Source: Sulfurisphaera tokodaii str. 7 (GTDB taxonomy: Archaea; Thermoproteota; Thermoprotei_A; Sulfolobales; Sulfolobaceae). Taken from it: a DNA stretch of 64,000 bases. Both the position numbers and the translations under genes were made by a program. Below the pieces are notes generated by a model. It saw only the letters and a program-made list of their open reading frames with translations, had not been told where the DNA came from and ran no database searches. Positions 26,906-36,322 of this stretch are shown here, one piece after another; within the stretch, counting starts at the first letter, position 1; every line of letters begins with the position of its first letter. The DNA is taken from positions 2,308,001 to 2,372,000 of the forward strand of contig NC_003106.2 in the NCBI RefSeq assembly GCF_000011205.1. The letters are read 5' to 3'.

Positions 26906-28086
26906 CTCCCTATCTCTGTGAAAACCTTTCCACTTCTTTCTGTTTTAACCCATATTCTAGGTCTTCTAGTAATTTCTAAAAGCAAAGCTGTTATGTTAAG
27001 TAAAACTACGAAATTCATGTATACTAGTGATAATATTGAGTAGGGAAATTCTATTAAGTGTCTCTTTGAGATAGTTAAAGCAGTGATGAAGCTTACAAAT
27101 GAGGCAGCAGATACAAATGCTGTTGCAACTATAAATAAGGAAGTCGGATAAATTAGAATTAGTGAGTAATTAACTAAGTTTAATACCATGAAAATGGGAG
27201 TTAAAACTATAAGAGCACCATCTATTATTCTCAGATCTATCTTACTTCCTTTTAATTTTAGATTAACCTCAAAATGTCCTCTATACCATCTTAATCTCTG
27301 TTTTATTAGCCATCTTAAACTTATTGGTACTTCTCTCCATGCCATAATAGAGGGCACATAAACTATTTTATAACCTTTTGATACTAATCTTATACTTAAG
27401 TCTAAATCTTCAGTCAAACTGTATTCATTCCATCCTCCTACTTCTTGTACTACTGATTTTCTTACAAATGTACATGTTCCCTCAAGTGGTACAAATAATC
27501 CTAATCTTGCTCTTCCAGCTATAGAATACTCATAATATAACTCTTCAAGACTAGCAAATCTAGTAATTATATTTTCTCTAACGTTAATAGGTATTAATTT
27601 TCCTTGTACTCCAGCTACTTGTGGATCATTAAACACTGAGGAAGCGTAACTTAGTACATCTAATCTTGGAACAGTATCTGCGTCAAATATTCCAATGATC
27701 TCATGCTTAGCTACTTTCATGGCGTAATTTAGAGCCCTACTCTTACCGTTTGGAACATTTGATGGATTTAGTTTTATACAGTGAACTAGATTATCATAAA
27801 GGTTTTCGTATTGCTTGCAAACTTGATATGTATTATCTGTTGAACCATCTTCAACAACAATTATTTCATATTTTGATTTATCATATTCCTGGTTTACCAT
27901 CCTATCTAATAATCTCCCTAATACTTTTTCTTCGTTTTTAGCTGGTATAATTATAGAAAAAGTCTTATCTGAGAAATCTTTGGTTTCAATTTTGTTCCAT
28001 GTAATTCCGTAAATCGCTAAGAATGAATTGTAAACACTCCAAGATGATACTAAAATACTTATGAATGCTATTATTTCATCTAACAT
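26902..28086 (-). CDS. Membrane GT2 glycosyltransferase (processive type)
   Basis: 394 aa. N-terminal membrane segment (residues 3-25), cytoplasmic GT-A domain with FSIIIPAKNEEKVLGR, VVEDGSTDNT, FDADTVPRLD (DxD), TEDLDLSIRL and the acceptor motif KQRLRWYRGHF (QxxRW), then three or so C-terminal membrane segments. QxxRW and this layout are typical of cellulose/hyaluronan/chitin-type processive synthases. Product is unknown; an exopolysaccharide or lipid-linked glycan is possible. ATG 28086; coupled to the Cas4-like gene by an ATGA overlap. Confidence 0.85.
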   Translation of the reverse strand: MLDEIIAFISILVSSWSVYNSFLAIYGITWNKIETKDFSDKTFSIIIPAKNEEKVLGRLLDRMVNQEYDKSKYEIIVVEDGSTDNTYQVCKQYENLYDNLVHCIKLNPSNVPNGKSRALNYAMKVAKHEIIGIFDADTVPRLDVLSYASSVFNDPQVAGVQGKLIPINVRENIITRFASLEELYYEYSIAGRARLGLFVPLEGTCTFVRKSVVQEVGGWNEYSLTEDLDLSIRLVSKGYKIVYVPSIMAWREVPISLRWLIKQRLRWYRGHFEVNLKLKGSKIDLRIIDGALIVLTPIFMVLNLVNYSLILIYPTSLFIVATAFVSAASFVSFITALTISKRHLIEFPYSILSLVYMNFVVLLNITALLLEITRRPRIWVKTERSGKVFTEIGR

Positions 28087-28131
28087 TATGTAAAAATAGA
28101 TACTCTTTTTTAAATTTCTTTTCTAAAGAGA

Positions 28132-29268
28132 TTAAACCCTATCCCACGCTGATTTTAATATTTTAACCCCTTTTTTAATTTCATCCTCAGTAGCAACAGA
28201 TATACTTAGCCTAGCCATAGTATCACCTCCCCTTAAAAAGAAAGGCTTAGCTGGGACAAAACTTAGTCCCATTTTTATAGCCTCATTGAAGACTTTCCAA
28301 CTATCTTTCTTTAGGTCAAGAAGTAAGAAAAATCCACAAGATGGTCTATTAAAATCAGTAAACCCGGTATCTAATAGAGAATCTGTTAAAATTTTCATCT
28401 TATTAGCATAATGCTCATATAGATAATTCATTCTATTTTTTACTATTCCTTTTTTCAACAATCTAGCCACTACGTATTGATTTATAGTTGAAGTAGAGAA
28501 ATCCATTTGTTCGATAAGAGATATTTTTTCTGCAATTTCTTCATTTGCTAGTATAAAGCCTATTCTTAATCCAGGTGCAATAATTTTGCTAAAAGAACTT
28601 ATGTAAATTACTCTTCCACTTTTATCAAAATATTTTATAGGTTTAGGGGTCTCTCCAGCTATAGGTTTATACGGATCATCTTCTAGTATATAGAAATCAT
28701 AACTATCTGCAAGTTCAACTAACCTTTTCCTTCTATCTTCACATAAGTTAACTCCAGCTGGATTATGACAATTAGGTATTACATAAAGTAATTTAATTTT
28801 TACAATTTTCAGCACTGTCTCCAATTCATCAACAATAATTCCTTTTGAATCAAGACCTATAGGAAGAACAACATTACTTCTTAACTTTAATGGTGTAAAA
28901 GTTTCTATGAATGTAGGATTTTCAACAGCTATAGTATCATTTTCTAGAAAATATTTAGATAAAAGCTCAATAGCGTGCTGAGCACCACTTGTAACTACAA
29001 TTCTGTTTCCATTTAAAGACAGATTAAGATTAGGTATATAGTTCTCTATTTCCTTTATAAGTTCCTCTTGCCCTCCTGCACCAGGATAAAAAAATACTTT
29101 GCTACCATATTCTTCAATAACCTCATTATAAGTCTCTTTTATTTCTGCAATAGGCATAACTTTAGGATCTGGAGTACCACTGGCAAGATTTATTTCGACC
29201 TTTTTTGCAATTTGCGAGGCTAATTCTACTGGAGAAATTTCTATTTCCCTACCTATCCGAGAGACCAT
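28132..29268 (-). CDS. PLP-dependent aminotransferase (class I/II, LysN/2-aminoadipate type)
   Basis: 378 aa. Fold-type I motifs: FYPGAGGQEELIKEIE, VTSGAQHAIELL, VIPNCHNPAGVN, ILEDDPYKPI and the PLP Lys in ISSFSKIIAPGLRIGFI. The sequence is of the archaeal 2-aminoadipate/aromatic/branched-chain aminotransferase group; the amino donor cannot be decided. ATG 29268 lies inside the end of the upstream ornithine cyclodeaminase-like gene (16-nt overlap), with a GGAGG-type ribosome site 4 nt before it, so the two should be cotranslated. Confidence 0.88.
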   Translation of the reverse strand: MVSRIGREIEISPVELASQIAKKVEINLASGTPDPKVMPIAEIKETYNEVIEEYGSKVFFYPGAGGQEELIKEIENYIPNLNLSLNGNRIVVTSGAQHAIELLSKYFLENDTIAVENPTFIETFTPLKLRSNVVLPIGLDSKGIIVDELETVLKIVKIKLLYVIPNCHNPAGVNLCEDRRKRLVELADSYDFYILEDDPYKPIAGETPKPIKYFDKSGRVIYISSFSKIIAPGLRIGFILANEEIAEKISLIEQMDFSTSTINQYVVARLLKKGIVKNRMNYLYEHYANKMKILTDSLLDTGFTDFNRPSCGFFLLLDLKKDSWKVFNEAIKMGLSFVPAKPFFLRGGDTMARLSISVATEDEIKKGVKILKSAWDRV

Positions 29269-30200
29269 TTTCCTCCTATATCAATCTCACTTCCTATCCC
29301 ATATTTCTTTGCTTTCTCATAAAGTAACTTGAGTATTGCTACATCCTCAAGTCCTATCCCCATGGATTTGAAAACTGTTAACTCATCTTCACTATTCCTT
29401 CTTACTTTTCCAGCAATAATTTCAGATATAGGTTTTACTTTATTCCAATCTAACATATTCATCTTTTCAGCCATTATTAAATCTCCAGCTTCCTCCTTTG
29501 CTTGCTCTAAATCTTCAACAGCAATAATTGATGCGTTTTTTAAAACCTCTGGATATAACTCAACTCTTTCAGGTAAGTTAGAGCCTAAAGCGTTTATATG
29601 TGTTCCTTTATTTAAGAATTCGTACTTAATAAAAGGGTCTTTCGAGTTAGTGACTGTTACTATAACATCGGCATTACAAACATCCTTGTAATCTTTTGCT
29701 TTTTCCACTTTTATTCCTTCTTGAATTATTTTCCTAGCTTCTTCTTCTAGTTTTTCTTTACTAAAGACTTTTATTTTTACTCCTGGCTTCAATTCATAAT
29801 AAGCCTTCACCTGATATTTTCCTTGTTTTCCAAGACCTATAATTCCGACAACAGAATAGCTAGATCTTGCAAGAAAATCCGAGGCTAATACTGAAATTGC
29901 TCCAGTTCTAATTCTCGTTATTAGATCTGACTCAGCTAAAAGTAATGGTTCTCCACTATCATCAAAGAGCATTGAGAAAAAAGTACCCTTAATAAATACT
30001 TTAAATCCTAAGTAGTGATCTAACCCTCCGGCTTGATAGGTCAAAACGCTTCCATGAAATAAAGTTCTTACTCTTTTTGTATTAGTAGCTAGTTTTTGAT
30101 AAAGTAATATAAAAGAGTTTTTTAATGCATCATACGCATCTTTAAAATTTAATATTTTCAGCACTTCATGTTCCCTTAATAGAAGCACCAATGCTATCAA
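29253..30200 (-). CDS. Ornithine cyclodeaminase / mu-crystallin family protein
   Basis: 315 aa. NAD(P)-binding core with SVVGIIGLGKQGKYQVKAYYE, CNADVIVTVTNSKDPFIKYEFL, and HINALGSNLPERVEL plus the AVEDLEQAKEEAGDLIMAEKM segment, all typical of the OCD/mu-crystallin superfamily. Members include ornithine cyclodeaminase, archaeal alanine dehydrogenase and ketimine reductase. The start is TTG 30200; GTG at 30188 (giving VLLLREHE...) is a competitor. A minus-strand TATA-like GCTTTTAAACTC (about 30216-30227) is best spaced for the TTG. Coupled to the aminotransferase, suggesting one amino acid conversion pathway. Confidence 0.83.
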   Translation of the reverse strand: MIALVLLLREHEVLKILNFKDAYDALKNSFILLYQKLATNTKRVRTLFHGSVLTYQAGGLDHYLGFKVFIKGTFFSMLFDDSGEPLLLAESDLITRIRTGAISVLASDFLARSSYSVVGIIGLGKQGKYQVKAYYELKPGVKIKVFSKEKLEEEARKIIQEGIKVEKAKDYKDVCNADVIVTVTNSKDPFIKYEFLNKGTHINALGSNLPERVELYPEVLKNASIIAVEDLEQAKEEAGDLIMAEKMNMLDWNKVKPISEIIAGKVRRNSEDELTVFKSMGIGLEDVAILKLLYEKAKKYGIGSEIDIGGKWSLG

Positions 30201-30252
30201 TATCTCTTATGCCCTAGAGTTTAAAAGCAAATATTTACATAAGCTAAAGAAT

Positions 30253-30567
30253 ATGGAGCTGACACCCCGTCTTCAAGATATAATTTCTATTTTAAAAGAG
30301 AAGAAAGAAATTAACATAAAAGACCTAGCACTAGAATTAAAGATCTCTCCTAAAACAGCAAAGGGTTATGCCAGAGAACTCTATCGTTTAGGATTCGTAG
30401 AACTAGATAATGATAATATTAAACTGAAAAACTCTCAACCAGTTTCAAGTGATGAGTTAAGGAAAATATTGGATGCTCATGAAGCCGAGATTGCAAATTT
30501 GAAAAAAGAAATAGAATTATTAAAGGAAGAATTAGCTAAAATAAAAAAATCAAGAAGTAAATCCTAA
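30253..30567 (+). CDS. HTH protein with C-terminal coiled coil, 104 aa
   Basis: Residues 1-55 form a winged helix-turn-helix (LQDIISILKEKKEINIKDLALELKISPKTAKGYARELYRLGFVEL). Residues 68-100 form a heptad-patterned charged helix (LRKILDAHEAEIANLKKEIELLKEELAKI), a probable dimerising coiled coil. It is a small sequence-specific or architectural regulator, with no ligand domain. ATG 30253; AT-rich box at about 30220-30230 spaced 25-30 nt upstream, in the same 52-nt divergent region as the OCD gene, which it might regulate. It overlaps the convergent DPM1-like gene by 18 nt. Confidence 0.7.
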   Translation: MELTPRLQDIISILKEKKEINIKDLALELKISPKTAKGYARELYRLGFVELDNDNIKLKNSQPVSSDELRKILDAHEAEIANLKKEIELLKEELAKIKKSRSKS

Positions 30568-31233
30568 TGATAGTTTTAAAACATATACAAACCAATTAAG
30601 AATTTTTTCACTTCCTAACTTACTTTTTCCCTTACTTCTATCCCTAAAGGTTATAGGTACTTCAACTATCCTTAATCTAGCCCTCTTAACCTTATATACC
30701 GCACATATTTGAAACTCATATCCATCTGCATTTTTACAATCTTTAACTACTTCGATAGCATTCCTAGAATAAACCCTATACCCAGAAGTATTATCTTTAA
30801 CATCGATTCTAAGTAAGGTCTTAGCTAACATATTTGCTCCTTTGCTAATAATTCTTCTCTTTAAGGGCCAGTTTTCAATTTTTCCACCTTCTATATATCT
30901 AGAACCTATAACCAAATCAGCCTTTTTTGCCTCTTCAAACATTTTAGGCAAATAAATAGGGTCATGACTTAAGTCAGCATCCATAGTTGCTAAGTATTCA
31001 AATCCTAATTCTAATCCTTTAAGTAGTCCAAACCTTAATGCACTGCCAAGGCCCTTCTCACCTTTTCTTACAAAAACTATAGCATCCAACTTTCTAGCTA
31101 TTTCTGCAGTACTATCTTCGCTATCATCGTCTACTATAATGATTTTTGCATCTGGTAGATATTGCCTAATTCGTGGTATGAGTTCTTTTATATTTTCCGC
31201 CTCATTATACGTTGGAACTAGAACCCCTCTCAT
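30550..31233 (-). CDS. Dolichyl-phosphate mannose/glucose synthase-like GT2
   Basis: About 227 aa. The GT-A domain begins VLVPTYNEAENIKEL and has VDDDSEDST, KGLGSALRFGL, TMDADLSHDP, and SRYIEGGKIENW, all typical of DPM1-like polyprenyl-phosphate glycosyltransferases. No C-terminal membrane domain. It would charge a polyprenyl phosphate with mannose or glucose for N-glycan or lipid-linked sugar synthesis. The reading extends to ATG 31257 (235 aa), overlapping the PUA gene by 53 nt; the internal ATG 31233 (MRGVLVPTYNE) fits the family N-terminus and is preferred, still overlapping by 29 nt. Confidence 0.85.
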   Translation of the reverse strand: MRGVLVPTYNEAENIKELIPRIRQYLPDAKIIIVDDDSEDSTAEIARKLDAIVFVRKGEKGLGSALRFGLLKGLELGFEYLATMDADLSHDPIYLPKMFEEAKKADLVIGSRYIEGGKIENWPLKRRIISKGANMLAKTLLRIDVKDNTSGYRVYSRNAIEVVKDCKNADGYEFQICAVYKVKRARLRIVEVPITFRDRSKGKSKLGSEKILNWFVYVLKLSLGFTS

Positions 31234-31684
31234 TGCACATTTCCCAGATTTTGTCATTAATATAATGTAAATTTATTCCAAACTTCCCCTTTTTCTCACT
31301 TAAAGCTCTTTCTTTATCCATAATAACTTTTATAATTGCTATGGGAATATTTGTCTTAGTCTTTACCAAAACAATATCACCTTCTTTACAATTACAATTA
31401 TATTCAACAATACCGGGTACAAAAAGATCAGCACCATTTATAATATGCTTTACTGCACCTTCATCAACCGTTACAGAAGGGAGTTGTAAATTATATTTTC
31501 TTATAAAACAAAGTGTAGGAATCAATTCTTCTGAAAAAAACGAGAGTAAACCATCAATAAAGTAGTATACTTCCTTTTTCTCCTTTCCAATTTCAATTCT
31601 TCCTTCAATATTAATTCCATATTTATTTTTTATTTCAGAGATTAGTTTTTTACTATCTTTTTCAGATAAAAAATGTCTCTGCAT
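31205..31684 (-). CDS. PUA-domain protein, MCT-1/Tma20-like
   Basis: 159 aa. The N-terminal 70 residues (RHFLSEKDSKKLISEIKNKYGI) and the C-terminal PUA domain (LPSVTVDEGAVKHIINGADLFVPGIVEYN, then VLVKTKTNIPIAIIKVIMD) match the archaeal homologues of MCT-1/Tma20. The eukaryotic relatives act with DENR in ribosome recycling and re-initiation. It probably binds rRNA or tRNA, role inferred from the family. A CNCKEGD pair of Cys is noted. ATG 31684 is at the 1-nt overlap with the upstream hydroxylase gene. Confidence 0.85.
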   Translation of the reverse strand: MQRHFLSEKDSKKLISEIKNKYGINIEGRIEIGKEKKEVYYFIDGLLSFFSEELIPTLCFIRKYNLQLPSVTVDEGAVKHIINGADLFVPGIVEYNCNCKEGDIVLVKTKTNIPIAIIKVIMDKERALSEKKGKFGINLHYINDKIWEMCNERGSSSNV

Positions 31685-33804
31685 TAACTAACCAACTCCT
31701 CAAATTTAACCGGCATTTTAGTTATTCTCTTTTTAATACATTGTTCCACAGCATTTATTATTGTCGGTGTAGCTGCTATTGCACCAGCTTCTCCAATCCC
31801 TTTGCTCCCCGTAGGATGAGGAGATTTTCCTAAAATCTCATAATACCAATCTATCTTCTCGGGTATTTCTACTGCTGTAGGTATAGGGTAGTCTTGAAAA
31901 TTAGTAGTTAATAATTGTCCATTTTCATCAAAGAAAGCTCCCTCTAATAACGCTTGTGCCATCCCTTGTACAATGCCACCTATAGCTTGTCCTTCAGCAA
32001 GTAAAGGGTTAATAACAGTTCCTACATCATCAACTGCAACATATTTCTTTACAAATACTTTTCCTGTCCCATCTACCTTAACTAGAGCCAAATGCACACC
32101 ATAGGGAGTGGTGGGAGGTTGCTTAACATTATAAATAGCTGTTGTATCCAGACTTTCTCCCATCTTAAAAGCATTCTTTACGATTTCGTTAAAAGTAACT
32201 TTATTACCGTTCTTCTTATGTGTGACATTTCCTTCTTTATACTCAACCTCCTCTTTGTCAGCATTTAGTATTTTAGCACCGATTTCAATTAATTTATCCT
32301 TAAGCTTTTGAGAAGCTAATAAAACTGCTGAACCACCTATAGTTACAGTCCTACTTCCCCATGTTCCAATACCATCTTCAATTATTTCCGTATCACCCCA
32401 TCTAACTTCAATCTTTTCAATTGGTAACTCCAGTACGTCAGCTGCAATTTGAGCAAATGCAGTTGCATCTCCTTGACCGTGAGGACCAGTACCTGTAACT
32501 AATGTAATTTTACCATCATATTTAACAGAAATTCTGGCAACTTCCCAAGGTCCAAAAGCAGTTATTTCAATATATGAAGAGACACCAACACAGCCATCCT
32601 CTTTCTTTAGCTCATCATAATATTTCTTCCCAATTTCTAAAAGTTTCTTTACATTTCCAGAATCATAAGTAACACCAAAAATGTTAGTATACGGTAATGT
32701 GTCAATAGCATTCTTTAACCTTATTTCATACTGATCTATCCCTAATTCATCTGCTACAATATTTACTATTCTCTCTATAAAGTATATACCTTCTGGTCTA
32801 CCAGCACCTCTATATGATTGTGTAGGAGTTATATTTGTATGAACTGCATAGGCATCAATATCAGCACCGATTATCTTATAAATACCAGGTAACATCCTTA
32901 CGGTACTCTTAACGTTTCCAGATTCATCATCATTAGCATCTGGGTAAGGAGCTCCTAAGTTTGCTATCAGAGTACCTCTTATTCCTAAAATTGTTCCATC
33001 TTTTTTAACAGCAACTTCAAACTTCAGTTTTTTGTCCCTACCATGTCCAGCCGATATAAATTCTTCAGTTCTTGTAGGTACCCATTTTAGTGGTTTCCTT
33101 AACATTAGTGCTAGTTTAGCTAAGGCGTATTCCTCTGGATGGGCAATGATTTTACTACCAAATGCACCTCCAACGTCAGGCTGAATTACCCTAATGTTTT
33201 CAAATCCAAGGAAATCAACAAGATTTCTTCTCAAATAGTGAGCTGATTGCGTAGAAGAGTAAAATGTAAGCTTATTCCCATCAAAGTAAGCTAAAGCGCC
33301 TCTAGTCTCTAACGGTGAAGCTATTACCCTTTGATTGATTAAGGTATCAGAAATTGTTAAATCAGCTTCTTTAAATGCTTTTTCTACGTCTCCTCCTTTC
33401 CATCTTTCATGATAATAAATATTTGAAGATAAACCACTATGCACCTTTACTTTGTCTTCTAACGCTTTTTCCGGGTCTAAAACGTAGTCTAATTCCTCAT
33501 ATTCTACTTCAACAGATTCAATTAGATCATAAGCCTCATATCTATCTTTTGCAATAACTATAGCTATTGGCTGTCCAACGTAGGTAGTCTCTTTAGTTGC
33601 TATAGGGAAATCTTTTCCAGGATTTATATCTTCACCAGTAAATATTCCTTCTTCTTTTTTAACCTTAATCCTTGCATGAGGATATTTACTTCTTACGAAT
33701 GCTACAAATAGTGTTCCGGGTAGTTCAATATCATCAACGTATGCTCCTTTTCCAGTTATAAGCCTTAAATCCTCAATTCTTTTTATCGGCTTACCTATAT
33801 ACAT
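31684..33804 (-). CDS. Molybdenum hydroxylase (xanthine/aldehyde oxidase family) large subunit
   Basis: 706 aa, slightly shorter than the usual 730-790. N-terminal a/b hammerhead (RIEDLRLITGKGAYVDDIELPGTLFVAFVRS), then Moco-binding QPDVGGAFGSKI, SYRGAGRPEG, TGTGPHGQGDATAFAQIAADVL and the catalytic Glu in GSKGIGEAGAIAATP. It oxidises an aldehyde or hydroxylates an N-heterocycle. In Sulfolobus, the characterised glyceraldehyde oxidoreductase is of this family, but needs an FAD and a 2Fe-2S subunit; neither gene is next to it here, so it is an orphan or the partners are elsewhere. moaB is at 10429. ATG 33804; overlaps the PUA gene by 1 nt. Confidence 0.88.
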   Translation of the reverse strand: MYIGKPIKRIEDLRLITGKGAYVDDIELPGTLFVAFVRSKYPHARIKVKKEEGIFTGEDINPGKDFPIATKETTYVGQPIAIVIAKDRYEAYDLIESVEVEYEELDYVLDPEKALEDKVKVHSGLSSNIYYHERWKGGDVEKAFKEADLTISDTLINQRVIASPLETRGALAYFDGNKLTFYSSTQSAHYLRRNLVDFLGFENIRVIQPDVGGAFGSKIIAHPEEYALAKLALMLRKPLKWVPTRTEEFISAGHGRDKKLKFEVAVKKDGTILGIRGTLIANLGAPYPDANDDESGNVKSTVRMLPGIYKIIGADIDAYAVHTNITPTQSYRGAGRPEGIYFIERIVNIVADELGIDQYEIRLKNAIDTLPYTNIFGVTYDSGNVKKLLEIGKKYYDELKKEDGCVGVSSYIEITAFGPWEVARISVKYDGKITLVTGTGPHGQGDATAFAQIAADVLELPIEKIEVRWGDTEIIEDGIGTWGSRTVTIGGSAVLLASQKLKDKLIEIGAKILNADKEEVEYKEGNVTHKKNGNKVTFNEIVKNAFKMGESLDTTAIYNVKQPPTTPYGVHLALVKVDGTGKVFVKKYVAVDDVGTVINPLLAEGQAIGGIVQGMAQALLEGAFFDENGQLLTTNFQDYPIPTAVEIPEKIDWYYEILGKSPHPTGSKGIGEAGAIAATPTIINAVEQCIKKRITKMPVKFEELVS

Positions 33805-33862
33805 GAATTAAAGTATACACGAGAATTTTATAAATATTTGTACAAGGGGGAGAAAAGTATTG

Positions 33863-34375
33863 TTAAAAACTTAACATCTTAAGTCTCGTGTTTATAGTTG
33901 GATGAGAAGAGAATATGCTAGACTCTACGTCTCCATACTTTTTAATGACTAGTTTAAGTTCATCCCCAACTATAGAATATGCAAGCCTATCAGCTTGGAT
34001 CTCTTGCCTTTTACTTATAAATTTTTGCAATAAAAAGACCAAAATCAAAGAAATCAGTGAAAGAACAATATTAAACTGAAACAGAAATAATGAGAATAAT
34101 AACCCCACAGCTACGAAGATTTTCATCTTTAGGTAATGGTTAAGTACAATATGTGACATCTCGTGAGCTAATATTGCTCTTTGTTCGGATTTATCTAGTT
34201 TTAGAAAGCCTTTAGTTATTACTAAATTTTTACCTATTATATATGCGTTTACACTCTCATTATTATCAAGAAATATTCTTATTCCTTGTATAGTAAATAA
34301 AGATTTTAATCTCCTTAACTGTAAATGATCTCCTATAAATATGAGAGGGAGTATGGCGAAAATAATTAAATTCAC
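33863..34375 (-). CDS. M48 zinc metalloprotease, small
   Basis: 170 aa. HEMSH zinc motif at residues 71-75 and the third ligand Glu125 (RQEIQADR), as in M48 (HtpX/Ste24) peptidases. A short N-terminal hydrophobic segment (residues 1-15) and two central ones (88-118) anchor it in the membrane. It is half the length of HtpX and resembles the minimal M48 core; catalytic residues are intact. ATG 34375. The full-length HtpX paralogue is at 39552. Substrate unknown, presumably membrane-protein quality control. Confidence 0.8.
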   Translation of the reverse strand: MNLIIFAILPLIFIGDHLQLRRLKSLFTIQGIRIFLDNNESVNAYIIGKNLVITKGFLKLDKSEQRAILAHEMSHIVLNHYLKMKIFVAVGLLFSLFLFQFNIVLSLISLILVFLLQKFISKRQEIQADRLAYSIVGDELKLVIKKYGDVESSIFSSHPTINTRLKMLSF

Positions 34376-34462
34376 AATAATTGTTACGCGGAAATACTAT
34401 ATATCTCTTTTAGTTTCGCATAAGAAGAAAGAGATTTATTTTAAGCTCATTACTAACAACTT

Positions 34463-35482
34463 GTGAAAGCTGTACTTTTAGAGAACGGAAAGGTTGTAAT
34501 TAAGGAGATACCTAAGCCTATAATTAAGGATAAAGGTGATGTTATAGTTAAGATGAAAGCTTGCGGATTATGTGGTACAGATGTAGAAAAAATTTGTGGA
34601 CAATACACAGCATCTCAGCCAATACTAGGGCATGAGCCAGCTGGAATAATAGATGAATCTAGTGTAGATTTCTTAAAATCAGGACAAAGAGTATTTGCTC
34701 ACCACCATGTTCCTTGCTATGAGTGTTACTATTGTACTCACGGTAGTCCTACAATGTGTCCTTATTATAGGAAAACAAATCTTGACCCTGGCGGATTTGC
34801 TGAGTACTTTAGGGTACCAGCTTGGAATGTAATAAGGGGAGGAATTTTAATTTTACCAGACTCTGTATCTTTCGATGAAGGAGCTTTTATAGAACCATTA
34901 GCTACTGTTGTGAGAGCACAGAGAAGAGTAAAAATAAATAAGGGAGATAGTGTCTTAGTGGTTGGAGCTGGACCTATGGGTTTATTACACGTAATGATGG
35001 CTAAGGCTAATGGTGCCAGTACTGTTATAACATCTGACGTATCAGATTTTAGAATTGAATATGCTACCAAAGTAGGAGCAGACTACTCGTTAAATGCTAG
35101 AAAGACTGATATACCAAGTGAAGTTAAGAAATTAACAGACGGTAGAGGAGCTGATGTAGCAATAATAGCCTCGGGGTCTCCTTCAGCTATATTATCTGGA
35201 CTACTTTCAGTAAGAAAAGGGGGATACGTATTACTATTTGGTGTTCCGTATAAAGGAACAGTCTTGAATTACGATATTAGTGAGCTTTTAAATAATGAAA
35301 TTTCAATAATATCAAGTAATGCTGCAGTGGAAGAAGATACAAAAGAAGCACTGAAATTAATTTATGAAAGAAAAGTTGATGTCAAAAAACTGATAACCCA
35401 TAGGTTTCCATTAGATGAATTTAATGAGGCCGTAAGGGTAGCTAAGCAAGGAGAGGCCATAAAGGTAATAATATATGATTGA
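34463..35482 (+). CDS. Zinc-containing MDR dehydrogenase
   Basis: 339 aa. MDR family with catalytic zinc ligands Cys/His/Glu in MKACGLCGTDVEKICG and LGHEPAGII, a structural zinc cluster in HHVPCYECYYCTHGSPTMC, and the Rossmann VLVVGAGPMGLLHVMMAKANGA. It oxidises an alcohol or polyol with NAD(P). Threonine, sorbitol or glucose-type dehydrogenases belong here; substrate unassigned. Start is GTG 34463; TATA-like ATTTATTTTAAG at 34434-34445 gives leaderless spacing. The last 72 nt overlap, tail to tail, the cbiB gene on the other strand. Confidence 0.87.
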   Translation: MKAVLLENGKVVIKEIPKPIIKDKGDVIVKMKACGLCGTDVEKICGQYTASQPILGHEPAGIIDESSVDFLKSGQRVFAHHHVPCYECYYCTHGSPTMCPYYRKTNLDPGGFAEYFRVPAWNVIRGGILILPDSVSFDEGAFIEPLATVVRAQRRVKINKGDSVLVVGAGPMGLLHVMMAKANGASTVITSDVSDFRIEYATKVGADYSLNARKTDIPSEVKKLTDGRGADVAIIASGSPSAILSGLLSVRKGGYVLLFGVPYKGTVLNYDISELLNNEISIISSNAAVEEDTKEALKLIYERKVDVKKLITHRFPLDEFNEAVRVAKQGEAIKVIIYD

Positions 35483-36322
35483 GATTAAGGTAAAATAAAG
35501 TACTAAGGTTGCAACAAAAAGTCTTAATGCTCTTCTTACGTCATCTTCTTTAGGCAAATTACCTTCGCCTACTGAATAGTAACCTGGTTTTTCAAGTTTC
35601 ACATGCAATATAGATGAAGCAAAAGATATTGGGTATCTGGCATTCAAACTTTCAATCCCGCTACTCTTAAGGGTCTTATATAAATCTCTAGGCTTATATC
35701 CAAGGATGTATCCAGCTATAATCATTAGGATTCCAGTGAGCCTAGAAGGTATATAATTCATGATAGTATCAACTTTCGCAGAAAACCATCCCTCTTTCTG
35801 TAACTCTAGTGTTTTATAACCTACCATACTATCCATCGTATTAGAAAATCTTTGTAGAAGTGCACCAGGATAGCCAAGAATAAGGAACCAGAAAATAGGT
35901 GAAGTTATACCATCAACGAGACTTTCAAATAAAGATTCGATAACTGCTGAGGCTACATGAGGATCATCGAGTTCATATACATTTCTTCTAACTAACTGTT
36001 GTGCATACTTTCTATTTTCTCTATTAACTGGGATAGACTTTTTCACCAGTTCATAAAGCATTTTGATAGAAAAACTAGTCTTAAGGAAAAAAGTAAGAAG
36101 TATAGTCTGTATTATTACGCTAGGAATATATAGCGGGATTAGAAGGAGAATTAGGACCGGTATTACACTAATTATCCATACAAAGACTCCGTATAAATAG
36201 CCCTTATAAGGTACTATCATTTTCTCAGATATTTTACCAACCCAAACGACTGGATGAATGTAGACTGGAGGCTCTCCTAGGGTTAAATCAAAGAGAATAG
36301 CGAGGTAAAGAATAGGTAGCAA
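35411..36322 (-). CDS. cbiB: Adenosylcobinamide-phosphate synthase CbiB/CobD
   Basis: 303 aa. Attaches the aminopropanol arm (or its phosphate) to adenosylcobyric acid. Family motifs: [20 protein letters not shown] near the start, [65 protein letters not shown], and [31 protein letters not shown]. Several membrane segments are present, as in the family. Start ATG 36322; the first 40 nt overlap the end of cobS. The tail overlaps the MDR gene by 72 nt, an unusually long tail overlap. Confidence 0.93.
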
